Origin: Verrucomicrobiota bacterium
Lineage (GTDB): Bacteria > Verrucomicrobiota > Verrucomicrobiia > Verrucomicrobiales > Akkermansiaceae
DNA: 64,000 bases
Reading direction: 5' to 3'
NCBI GenBank assembly: GCA_017301995.1
Contig: JAFLEH010000001.1
Coordinates: forward strand, 62,001-126,000
Each line of letters opens with the position of its first letter. The stretch's first letter is position 1. Under the pieces are notes generated by a model. It had not been told where the DNA came from. It saw nothing but the letters and a program-made list of their open reading frames with translations, and did not search any database. This document shows positions 40,572 through 48,179 of this stretch, one piece after another. The position numbers and the translations under genes are program-made.

Positions 40572-42578
40572 ATGAAACTCCTAACCACCATCACCCTTGC
40601 CGCCGGGATGGGCGCGCTTGCCGCCGATCCGCTGCCGATCATTCCCCAGCCGGTCAAAGTCGAAACCGCCGCGGGCACGTTCGTGTTTTCCGCGGAAACC
40701 GCGATCCGCCATCACCGCGATCTCGCGGCCGACGCCAAGCTGTTTGCCGATGACCTCGGGAAACTGACCGGCCAACCGGCCCGCACCTACGCCAAGGAAC
40801 TCAAAATCCATCTGGCATCGGAGATCCTGCTGGACTTGGATCCAACCCTCGACGTTCCCGCGTCGGGCTATCGGCTCACGATCACGCCGCAGGCGGTGAA
40901 AGTGGTCGGCAAGGATGCGGCCGGCGCCTACTACGGCACTCGTAGCATTCTCCAACTGCTGCCCGCTGGAAAATTGGAGAACGGCAAAGCCGAAATCCCC
41001 GCCGCGACCGTCACCGACTATCCGCGCTTCGGTTGGCGCGGCATGCACCTCGACGTGGGCCGCCATTTCTATCCGGCCGAGGACGTCAAGCGGTTCATCG
41101 ACTGGCTGGCCTTCCACAAGCTCAATGTGCTCCACTGGCATCTGACCGAAGACCAGGGTTGGCGGATCGAGATCAAGAAATACCCCAAGCTCACCACGGT
41201 CGGCGGTTTCCGCGACTCCACCCCGCCCTACGGCAACCGCAATTCCGACGACGGGGTGCGCTATGGCGGATTCTACACCCAGGACCAGATTCGCGAGATC
41301 GTGGCCTACGCCAAGGCCCGCCATATCACCGTGGTTCCGGAAATCGAGCTTCCCGGCCACGCCGCCGCGGCGATCACCGCCTATCCGGAACTGGGCAACG
41401 ACGACATTCCCGGCTACGCCCCGAAAGTGATGACCCGCTGGGGCGTGCACCCCTACGTGTTCGCGCCCACCGAGAAGGTGTTCGGTTTCATCGACGACGT
41501 CCTAACCGAAGTTTGCGCGCTGTTCCCCTCCCCCTACATCCACATCGGCGGCGACGAGGCGCCGAAGGACCAATGGGACAAATCACCGCGCGTCCGCGAG
41601 CTGATGAAGAAGGAAAACCTGAAGAACGGCCACGACGTCCAAAGCTACTTCATCAAGCGGGTGGAGAAAATCCTCGAGTCCAAAGGCCGCAAGCTGATCG
41701 GATGGGACGAGATCCGCGAGGGCGGCCTCTCGCCGAAAGCCACCGTGATGTCCTGGCGCGGCGAACAGGGCGGCATCGACTCCGCCAAGGAAGGCCACGA
41801 CGTGGTGATGGCTCCTAACAGCCATACCTACTTCGACCACTATCAGGCCCCCGAAAAGAGCGAACTGGCGAAAGGCAAGGAGTTCGAAGCCATCGGCGGA
41901 CTGCTGCCGATCGAGAAAGTCTATTCCTACGATCCCGTGCCGAAAGCGCTGTCCCCGGCGGAAGCCAAGCATGTGTTAGGCGTGCAGGCGCAACTGTGGT
42001 CGGAGTATTTCAAAACCTTCAAAAAGGTCGAATACCACGCGTTTCCGCGGATCGCCGCGCTGGCCGAAGTGGCCTGGACCCCGCTGGCGGCGAAGAACTA
42101 TGAGAACTTCCGCCAGCGCCTGACCGGCGTTCTGAAGCACTACGACGCCGCCGGAATCAACCGCGGCGAACTATTCGTTCCTCCGGTGCGCAAGACCAAG
42201 GACGGATCCACCGTGGAAACCTCGATTGGAACCTATCAGGACCATTGGCCCGAACTGGCGTTCGACGGAAGCCCGGACACGTTCTTCTGGGCCGACCGCG
42301 AACTGCGCGCGGGCGATCATTTCACGCTTCACCTGAAGGCCGCCACCGCTGCGGAAACTTCCGTCTCCATCACCACCGGCGGACCGGCCGGCAAAAACGG
42401 CGACCGTCTGGAAAGCGGCGTGTTGGAGGCATCCGCCAATGGCAGCGCGTGGACCAAAGTGGCCGATTTCAAGGACGGCGTCGCCGAAGGCAAAGTCCCG
42501 GCCGGCACCGCGCATCTGCGGATCAAGGTCACCGCGCCGCAGAAAAACTGGCTCATCATCCACGAAATCCGGATCTAA
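40572..42578 (+). CDS. Secreted beta-N-acetylhexosaminidase (GH20)
   Basis: 668 residues: signal peptide (1-18, MKLLTTITLAAGMGALAA), GH20b domain (about 20-140, IIPQPVKVETAAGTFVFS, AGAYYGTRSILQLL), TIM barrel (about 145-490) with RGMHLDVGRHF, HWHLTEDQGWRIEIKKYP, PEIELPGHA and the catalytic pair HIGGDEAPKDQW (Asp-Glu about 327-328). A C-terminal beta domain (about 530-668) resembles a discoidin/F5-8 sugar-binding fold (ELAFDGSPDTFFWADRELRAGDHFTLHL). It should release GlcNAc/GalNAc from glycan ends. A TTA Leu codon at 41976 lies in a GTTAG word. Confidence 0.95.
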   Translation: MKLLTTITLAAGMGALAADPLPIIPQPVKVETAAGTFVFSAETAIRHHRDLAADAKLFADDLGKLTGQPARTYAKELKIHLASEILLDLDPTLDVPASGYRLTITPQAVKVVGKDAAGAYYGTRSILQLLPAGKLENGKAEIPAATVTDYPRFGWRGMHLDVGRHFYPAEDVKRFIDWLAFHKLNVLHWHLTEDQGWRIEIKKYPKLTTVGGFRDSTPPYGNRNSDDGVRYGGFYTQDQIREIVAYAKARHITVVPEIELPGHAAAAITAYPELGNDDIPGYAPKVMTRWGVHPYVFAPTEKVFGFIDDVLTEVCALFPSPYIHIGGDEAPKDQWDKSPRVRELMKKENLKNGHDVQSYFIKRVEKILESKGRKLIGWDEIREGGLSPKATVMSWRGEQGGIDSAKEGHDVVMAPNSHTYFDHYQAPEKSELAKGKEFEAIGGLLPIEKVYSYDPVPKALSPAEAKHVLGVQAQLWSEYFKTFKKVEYHAFPRIAALAEVAWTPLAAKNYENFRQRLTGVLKHYDAAGINRGELFVPPVRKTKDGSTVETSIGTYQDHWPELAFDGSPDTFFWADRELRAGDHFTLHLKAATAAETSVSITTGGPAGKNGDRLESGVLEASANGSAWTKVADFKDGVAEGKVPAGTAHLRIKVTAPQKNWLIIHEIRI

Positions 42579-42596
42579 CCGGAGAACGCGTCCCGC

Positions 42597-43202
42597 ATGC
42601 CCGCGATCCGCGATTGCCGGTTCACCGCGATCGACTTCGAGTCGGCCGGCGGCGGGCGCGGGCAAACCGACTGCCCGGTTCAGGTGGGCCTCGCCACGTG
42701 GTCGGCGGACGCGGGGCACCACGATCCGTTCGTTTCCTATCTGCGCTGTACCCAGCCGATCCTGTGGTCGGCGCAGAAGGTCCACGGCATCACCACGACC
42801 CATCTGAAAGGCGCGCCCGCGCTCGCCACGCTGTGGCCGGAGTTGAAGGCGCGGCTCCAGGGTGCGGTGGTCGTGGCGCACGGAAAAGGCACGGAAAAGC
42901 GGTTCCTCCGCGCGTTTCCCGGGCATGGATTCGGCCCGTGGGTGGACACCCTGCTGCTGGCCCGCGCCGCATGGCCCGAGCTAACCGATCACTCGCTCGG
43001 CGCGCTCTGCACCCACTTCGGCCTCGGGGAAAGGGTTGCCGAACTGGTTTCCGACCGGACCTGGCACGACGCGCTGTTCGATGCGGTGGCGTCGCTTGTT
43101 TTGTTGGAGTATCTGATCGATCGCCACACGCTATCCGACCTTTCGGCGGAAGCGCTCGTCAATCCGGACACCTCCGCCTGGCACCGGCTCCGCAGGCAAT
43201 GA
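42597..43202 (+). CDS. DEDDh 3'-5' exonuclease (DnaQ-like)
   Basis: 201 residues. Exo motifs: I, FTAIDFESAGG (Asp and Glu, about 9-16); II, AVVVAHGKGTEKRFL with a later Asp in WVDTLLL (about 118); III, TWHDALFDAVASLVLLEYLI (His and Asp, about 161-165). It resembles the epsilon-like / 3'-5' exonuclease family acting on DNA or RNA ends. It begins 18 bases after the hexosaminidase gene and may share its transcript, though the functions look unrelated. Confidence 0.88.
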   Translation: MPAIRDCRFTAIDFESAGGGRGQTDCPVQVGLATWSADAGHHDPFVSYLRCTQPILWSAQKVHGITTTHLKGAPALATLWPELKARLQGAVVVAHGKGTEKRFLRAFPGHGFGPWVDTLLLARAAWPELTDHSLGALCTHFGLGERVAELVSDRTWHDALFDAVASLVLLEYLIDRHTLSDLSAEALVNPDTSAWHRLRRQ

Positions 43203-43226
43203 CCCGCCGCCAATCGGGGCGGCCCG

Positions 43227-43282
43227 TTATTTCCGGATCCGCGTTTCCAACAGCCTTATTTCCGGATCCGCGTTTCCAACAG
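43227..43282. repeat. Tandem 29-base duplication
   Basis: A 29-base unit beginning TTATTTCCGGATCC (43227-43255) is followed directly by a second copy (43256-43282) identical over its 27 bases. It lies between the exonuclease stop and the opposing terminator. Recent slippage duplication is the simplest explanation. Confidence 0.85.
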
Positions 43283-43292
43283 ACCCACAAAT

Positions 43293-43330
43293 GAAAATCC
43301 GGCCGCCGGGATCGCTCCCAACGGCCGGAT
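43293..43330 (-). terminator. Intrinsic terminator of the outer-membrane barrel gene
   Basis: ATCCGGCCG (43297-43305) pairs with CGGCCGGAT (43322-43330), with an inner GGGA/TCCC pairing. On the minus strand the hairpin is followed by TTTTCATTT (43296 downward). It begins 24 bases after the stop codon. Confidence 0.8.
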
Positions 43331-43353
43331 GTTGGTTGGAAAGAACGGAACTA

Positions 43354-43995
43354 TCAGAAGTTGATCCGCAGGCCGCCTTCGAAGAAGACGTCCTCGTCGA
43401 AATCAACTTCGCGGCCGCGCACGTCGGCGCTGTCGGTGAAGATCCAGCGCGCGCCGCCGAAGACCTCGAAGGCTTCGCTCACGTTGTAAACGAGGCCCGC
43501 GAAGACCTGTCCGGTGAACACGGTTTCGTCATCGCTGTAATTGCCGGCGGGGACCACCGAGGTCGCGGTGACATCAATGAACGAAACGCCAAGGCCCGCG
43601 CCAACATAGCCGTTGAGCTTGCCGGTCAGCGGACGCTCGAGCTTGACGTTCAGCGTCAGCGGCATTACCTCGGTTTCGACGTCCACAGGGGACATCACCA
43701 CGGCCGACGTGAAGGCGGGATTGACGATCGAATAGCCGTTTTCAACTTCGGTCGAAGCGAGTTCGGCAAACAGAGCGACATTCCATCCGCCCACGGTCCA
43801 CGGGGTGTCAACCCCGACGTGGCCGGTGTACATCGCTTCTTCGGCATCAACCAGGTATCCGGCCGAACCACCGATGAACCAATTCCAGAGACTTGGCTGG
43901 GCCGGGGCGGGTGCCGGGATGACTTCCTTCGCCGTGGTGCCACCAAAGGCAGGCATCGCGAGAAGGGCGGAAACAAGCAGCAGTTTGTTTTTCAT
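43354..43995 (-). CDS. Small outer-membrane beta-barrel protein
   Basis: 213 residues: signal peptide (1-18, MKNKLLLVSALLAMPAFG), a short Pro-rich linker, then alternating strands typical of an eight-stranded OmpA/OmpW-like barrel (WFIGGSAGYLV, YTGHVGVDTPW, NVALFAELAS, VEVMPLTLNVKLE, NGYVGAGLGVSFIDV, FTGQVFAGLVYNV, FEVFGGARWIF), ending FEGGLRINF with the aromatic C-terminal residue recognised by the BAM machinery. It has its own promoter and terminator, so it is a single-gene unit. Function is structural or adhesive at best guess. Confidence 0.88.
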   Translation of the reverse strand: MKNKLLLVSALLAMPAFGGTTAKEVIPAPAPAQPSLWNWFIGGSAGYLVDAEEAMYTGHVGVDTPWTVGGWNVALFAELASTEVENGYSIVNPAFTSAVVMSPVDVETEVMPLTLNVKLERPLTGKLNGYVGAGLGVSFIDVTATSVVPAGNYSDDETVFTGQVFAGLVYNVSEAFEVFGGARWIFTDSADVRGREVDFDEDVFFEGGLRINF

Positions 43996-44003
43996 AGCGG
44001 CGA

Positions 44004-44032
44004 TATTTTCGCATAGAATCGGAAGATGTCAA
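44004..44032 (-). promoter_or_regulatory. Sigma-70-type promoter of the barrel gene
   Basis: On the minus strand, a perfect TTGACA (44032-44027), 17 bases, AAAATA (44009-44004), with the ATG 9 bases further on. An AT-rich stretch upstream (44036-44080) could act as an UP element. The leader would be very short. Confidence 0.6.
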
Positions 44033-44177
44033 CAAGAAACTTAATTTTTTTGAAATTTTCGTAAATCTTAAGAATCTTTCATCCGAGTATCCGCAGTTTC
44101 GGCCGTGGGTTCGTGGCTCGGGCGCATTCCATGTCCCGGCACCCATGGGGACGGCAAGTGCCAATCACGATCCGGCG

Positions 44178-44211
44178 AAAAAAAGGGACCCGGCATTGCC
44201 TGCCGGGTCCC
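44178..44211 (-). terminator. Strong intrinsic terminator of the W-x-x-x-D-P repeat gene
   Basis: On the minus strand GGGACCCGGCA pairs with TGCCGGGTCCC across a 5-base loop (44185-44211), followed by seven T (44184-44178). It lies 28 bases past the stop codon. Confidence 0.92.
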
Positions 44212-44238
44212 CCATCAAAGCGTCATTCCGAAACCGGA

Positions 44239-45642
44239 TCAGCGACCGCCACGGCCGCCGCCCGGGCCACGGCCGCCGCCCGGCCCGCCGCCCCAGATGG
44301 GACGACCTTCGGCGGCACGCGCCTTGGCTTCGTCGGAGAACGCGCTGGAGCTTTGGATATACTCGTTGGCGGCCTTGGGATCCTCCATCATCCATGCTCC
44401 CGCAACCATGTTGATGGTGCGGTTGCGGGATTGCTCGTCGCCGATGGACTCGGCGATTTTGAGGCGATCGGTCGGAGCAGAAGTGCGATCATTGAAAAGG
44501 TAGGTGGACACGGCTCCGTCCCGAAGTTCGCCCGCCGGCAGCCCGTTGACAAACGCCAGAGCGCCCTGCTGGTCCTGATTCACATAATTTGGCATCACCT
44601 CGCGGAGCGCCCGTTCTTTGGCGGTCTCATCCGCGCTGGCGACCACCCATGCGGCGGCATCCTTCGCGTTGTCTTTCGACCAATTGCCGACCAGCGTCCG
44701 GGTGGCCCCGTCACGCTCGTCACCCGCGGGGATCTTCGCGAGTTCGACCACCGCTTGTTTGGCATTGACCTTGGAAAGACCTTCGATCGCGGAGGCGAGC
44801 GCTTCAGCCTGTTGCTCGGCCGGAAGGCTGGCAATCTGCTTTTGGGCTTCCGAAAAATCCTTGGCACCCCATTTTTCGGCGATATCCCGATAGGCGCGGC
44901 CCTGGCTATCCGCATCCATGGTGGAGACCATCGTCCAAGCCTTCGCGGGGTCTGAATTGGCGACTTCCGAGGCCACACTGCGCATCGCGGTGGCCTTGTC
45001 GTTGCCGGTCAGCGTTGCGGCCCAAGCCATCGCGGCGGTCGGGTCCTGCTTCGCCCATTCGCTGGCGATCACCGAGGCTCCGCTGCCACCGCCCATCGGG
45101 CCGCGGCCGCCACCCATCATGCCCATCATGGCGAACTCACGGGAGTTGTTCTTGTAATACTCGGCAGCTCCCTGCGGGTCGGTGCTGGCCCAACTCTGGA
45201 GAATGGTGGGGCGCACGAAATTCCCGGCCATGCCCATCTTGCTGGTGTAGGCCATCGCGGCCATCGGATCGGTCTCGGCCCACTTGCCGAACAGCAGGAA
45301 AGACGCCATCAGGCGCTCGGACATGGGAAGGTCCTCAAGTTTCGCGGCCTCGGCCTCGAGCTGCTCGGGGGTTAGGCCGGCGAAATAGTCCATTAGCGCC
45401 TGAATGCGATTGGTCTGGCCCGGCGTGCGGATCGCCTCGTCGAGGCTGCGCGCGCGATTGCCGGAGGAACGGCGGGACTCGCCCGCCACCTCGGTGCGCC
45501 CCTGCGAGGACGAGCGGATCCGGGGTGCGGCGCCTTCTTCTTTGGCGGTATCGGAGGGTGCGGCGGTGTTTTTGCCTGCCATAAAGCCGCCGAGCGCGCC
45601 TATGGCCAACGCGGCTGCTGGAAATATCCAAGGATTTTTCAT
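44239..45642 (-). CDS. Membrane-anchored W-x-x-x-D-P helical repeat protein
   Basis: 467 residues from the ATG at 45642, the start of an N-terminal membrane anchor (MKNPWIFPAAALAIGALGGFMAG). A low-complexity linker is followed by at least seven helical repeats containing WxxxDP-xxA or close variants: KWAETDPMAAMAY, SWASTDPQGAAEYY, EWAKQDPTAAMAWA, NSDPAKAWTMV, KWGAKDFSEAQKQI, NWSKDNAKDAAAWV and AWMMEDPKAANEYI. The tail is Gly/Arg-rich (GGGPGGGRGPGGGRGGR). Such proteins are common in Verrucomicrobia, but I know no function. It probably forms an alpha-solenoid in the periplasm. Transcribed after the sulfatase-fold gene with a 57-base gap. Confidence 0.82.
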   Translation of the reverse strand: MKNPWIFPAAALAIGALGGFMAGKNTAAPSDTAKEEGAAPRIRSSSQGRTEVAGESRRSSGNRARSLDEAIRTPGQTNRIQALMDYFAGLTPEQLEAEAAKLEDLPMSERLMASFLLFGKWAETDPMAAMAYTSKMGMAGNFVRPTILQSWASTDPQGAAEYYKNNSREFAMMGMMGGGRGPMGGGSGASVIASEWAKQDPTAAMAWAATLTGNDKATAMRSVASEVANSDPAKAWTMVSTMDADSQGRAYRDIAEKWGAKDFSEAQKQIASLPAEQQAEALASAIEGLSKVNAKQAVVELAKIPAGDERDGATRTLVGNWSKDNAKDAAAWVVASADETAKERALREVMPNYVNQDQQGALAFVNGLPAGELRDGAVSTYLFNDRTSAPTDRLKIAESIGDEQSRNRTINMVAGAWMMEDPKAANEYIQSSSAFSDEAKARAAEGRPIWGGGPGGGRGPGGGRGGR

Positions 45643-45699
45643 AGATTTGATGATGCGAGGTTCGGTCACATTAAACCCGCAACTGTCACAAAGTTTCTC

Positions 45700-47541
45700 T
45701 TATTTCTTCGGAACCGTATGAAAATCGATGTCCAAATCGGGACGCTTGCGGTCGCCGATGCGCTCGATATCGAGAAACAAAGCGCCGAGCATCCGTCCTC
45801 CTACCAACTGCCCGGAAAACCATACCTCCAAATCGAGGTCGCCCCCGGGCAAATCCATGTTCAGGGTGGCGGAGGTGGCTCCCTTGACGATCTGCATCTG
45901 AACCTCCTTTTTCCCGGTCCGCAAGTGGAGCATGCCGGCTTTCAATTGCCCTAACCGATTAATCTCCTCCTGTGGGGCATCGCCGGGAATCATCGCCGCG
46001 CGAACCCGGTAATGCCCTTCCCGCGCAATCCTAACCTTCCACAGTCCGGCGGTTTCGGGTATATCTCCGCCTTCGGCGAACGAACCAAGCTTCCTCCGGA
46101 CCGATGACTGGGCCACAACCGAATCCGCGCCCATCGCTCCACCCACCTCACGGCTCGGCCACCAGTCGGCGGCGGTCAGTTTCACCACCGGCTGATGCGG
46201 ATCGCCGATCACGTAGCGCACCGGCTCCCTCACACTGGCAGCGCCCCCTCCCCACCACACTCCATAAGCTCCCAACAGCCGGGTTCCCACGTCCTGATGC
46301 TGGTCAAACAAACTCGTCTTCTGCCCCGGATCGTTGCCGACATCGCACAAGTCGAGCCCGCTAAGGACCCAAGCACCTTCCCGAACGGCAAACCCGATCG
46401 TCCGTTGACCCTCGGGCCGCTCGTCGCCTCCCCAGCATCCAACATGTGTGTAAATCGTTCGTTTTTTGAGGTCCTTCGCGCTGCCAATAAGGTAACCGGA
46501 GAGGTCCCTCCCTTCCGCTCCATCCCTTGCGACAGGCTTCAAACCACACAACCCAACAATCGATTCAAACAAATCATCTAAGCCGCTCAAATCCTCCGTT
46601 TTCTGGTTGGCCGGGATTTTTCCGGGCCATCGGACAAAGGCCGGAACCCGCACGCCGCCCTCGTCCGCGCTTCCGGCAACGCCCTTCAGGTTGGCGCTTC
46701 CGGTTGGGAACGGCGGTCCGTTTTCACCGGCGAAAACGACCAGGGTTTTTTCCGCGAGCTTGAGCCTGTCGAGTTCGTCGAGGACTGTGCCGACCTTGGC
46801 ATCGAGGTCCTCCAGCAGGGCCAGATAGGACGCGAGGGGCTCCTTGACCCCAGCGGCGCGGAACCGGTCGGCAGTTCCCGGAGGAGTCTCGTAAGGGGCT
46901 TGGGGTGCGGTGAACCCAAGCTGAAGGAAAAACGGTTTCCCGTCCCCCGCCCGGAGCGCGAGGTAGCGCCTCGCCTCGTCTGCCCAAACCGCGTTGGCAT
47001 AGCCGTCGCGTTCCTTCCAGCCATCGCGGGTCCGCACGCGGAATTTCCGGGCCGAGTTTCCCCAGTAGTCCGCCAGGTGACCCAGCGCCGATCCCCCGCA
47101 GATCCAAATGTCCTCGAACCCGCGGTCCTCGGGTCGGCACGGATAGGCTTCGCCCAAGCCCCAGCGGCCGATCAGCGCGGTGCGGTATCCCGCTTTCGCG
47201 AAAATCTCCGGCAGCAGAACCACGCCGGGCCGGATCAGATTGCGCCCGCCCAAAGTATGGCTCACCCCGCAGCGGAACTCATGCAGCCCGCTCAGCAATT
47301 GCACCCGCGATCCGGTTCCATACGGCGATCCGATCATCCGCCGGAAATCCATCCCCTCGCCCCGCAGCCGATCCAAGCGTGGCGTTTTCAACAAGGGATG
47401 ACCGCTCGATGAAAGCTCGCCATACCCTTGATCGCCGGAGAGAATCACCAGCACGTTCGGCCCCCCGGCACCACGCAACAAGGGTGCCGCCAAAATTGCC
47501 ATTGCCAATATACGGAAAATCACGACCATCTGCGCGCGCAT
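45700..47541 (-). CDS. Sulfatase-fold protein lacking catalytic residues
   Basis: 613 residues from the ATG at 47541 (signal about MRAQMVVIFRILAMAILAAP; 47529 is an alternative). The fold is clearly sulfatase: GGPNVLVILSGDQGYGEL, LKTPRLDRLRGEGMDF, GYRTALIGRWGLG, RGFEDIW, KPFFLQLGFTAPQAPYETP, VFAGENGPPF, ADEGGVRVPAFVRWPGKI. But the formylglycine motif C/S-x-P-S-R is replaced by G-T-G-S-R, the first metal Asp of DDxGY is Gly (SGDQGY), and the later D-N pair is EN. The C-terminal beta domain (about 480-613) has EGHYRVRAAMIPGD. It is therefore probably an inactive, possibly glycan-binding, relative. The phosphatase gene starts 10 bases away on the other strand. Confidence 0.85.
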   Translation of the reverse strand: MRAQMVVIFRILAMAILAAPLLRGAGGPNVLVILSGDQGYGELSSSGHPLLKTPRLDRLRGEGMDFRRMIGSPYGTGSRVQLLSGLHEFRCGVSHTLGGRNLIRPGVVLLPEIFAKAGYRTALIGRWGLGEAYPCRPEDRGFEDIWICGGSALGHLADYWGNSARKFRVRTRDGWKERDGYANAVWADEARRYLALRAGDGKPFFLQLGFTAPQAPYETPPGTADRFRAAGVKEPLASYLALLEDLDAKVGTVLDELDRLKLAEKTLVVFAGENGPPFPTGSANLKGVAGSADEGGVRVPAFVRWPGKIPANQKTEDLSGLDDLFESIVGLCGLKPVARDGAEGRDLSGYLIGSAKDLKKRTIYTHVGCWGGDERPEGQRTIGFAVREGAWVLSGLDLCDVGNDPGQKTSLFDQHQDVGTRLLGAYGVWWGGGAASVREPVRYVIGDPHQPVVKLTAADWWPSREVGGAMGADSVVAQSSVRRKLGSFAEGGDIPETAGLWKVRIAREGHYRVRAAMIPGDAPQEEINRLGQLKAGMLHLRTGKKEVQMQIVKGATSATLNMDLPGGDLDLEVWFSGQLVGGRMLGALFLDIERIGDRKRPDLDIDFHTVPKK

Positions 47542-47551
47542 CCATTCACCT

Positions 47552-48028
47552 ATGAACGCCGACCGCAAGCCAATCCGTGTGCTCTTTGTCTGCATGGGCA
47601 ACATTTGCCGATCCCCCGCCGGGGAAAACATCTTCCGCAAGATGGTTTCCGACGCCGGACGGGACGCCGATTTCCACATCGACTCGGCCGGCACGATCGA
47701 TTTCCACGAAGGCAGTCCGCCGGATTCCCGGATGACCGCCACCCTGCGTTCGCACGGCTATCCGGTCACCGGACACGCCCGCCAAATCAAACCGGCGGAC
47801 CTCGCCGGCTTCGACCTCATCGTCACCATGGACGACGAAAACCTCAAAGCCGTCCGCAGGCTTGATCGCGAGGGGTGTTTCCGGGAAAAAATCCGGCCGC
47901 TGGTGGAGTTCTGCACCTCCCATGACGACCCGTGCGTGCCGGATCCCTACTACGGCGGCCAGCAGGGGTTCGAGAAAGTGATCGCACTTCTGGAAGACGG
48001 CTGCCGGGGAATTCTCGGGCGGTATTGA
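47552..48028 (+). CDS. Low-molecular-weight protein-tyrosine phosphatase
   Basis: 158 residues, full length for the family. The P-loop is VCMGNICRSPAGE (C-x5-R, about 14-20), followed by DSAGT, HARQI and the acid pair in DPYYGG (about 128). It removes phosphate from tyrosine, and sometimes arsenate or sugar phosphate in relatives. It starts 10 bases from the divergent sulfatase-fold gene, so their promoters must lie inside each other's coding region, or one start is further in. Confidence 0.92.
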   Translation: MNADRKPIRVLFVCMGNICRSPAGENIFRKMVSDAGRDADFHIDSAGTIDFHEGSPPDSRMTATLRSHGYPVTGHARQIKPADLAGFDLIVTMDDENLKAVRRLDREGCFREKIRPLVEFCTSHDDPCVPDPYYGGQQGFEKVIALLEDGCRGILGRY

Positions 48029-48179
48029 TGTTCCACCGGTTCCCCCCGCGCGATGGGGCATTCCGGTCTTTTGATCTCCAAATCACGGATTTTGCCGCAA
48101 ACGCTTGCGCCGGAGGTTTTCCCGGTGTATCCACCGCCCCCCGGCGGCATACCGCCTCCCAACTTCACGCATTTCCCTC

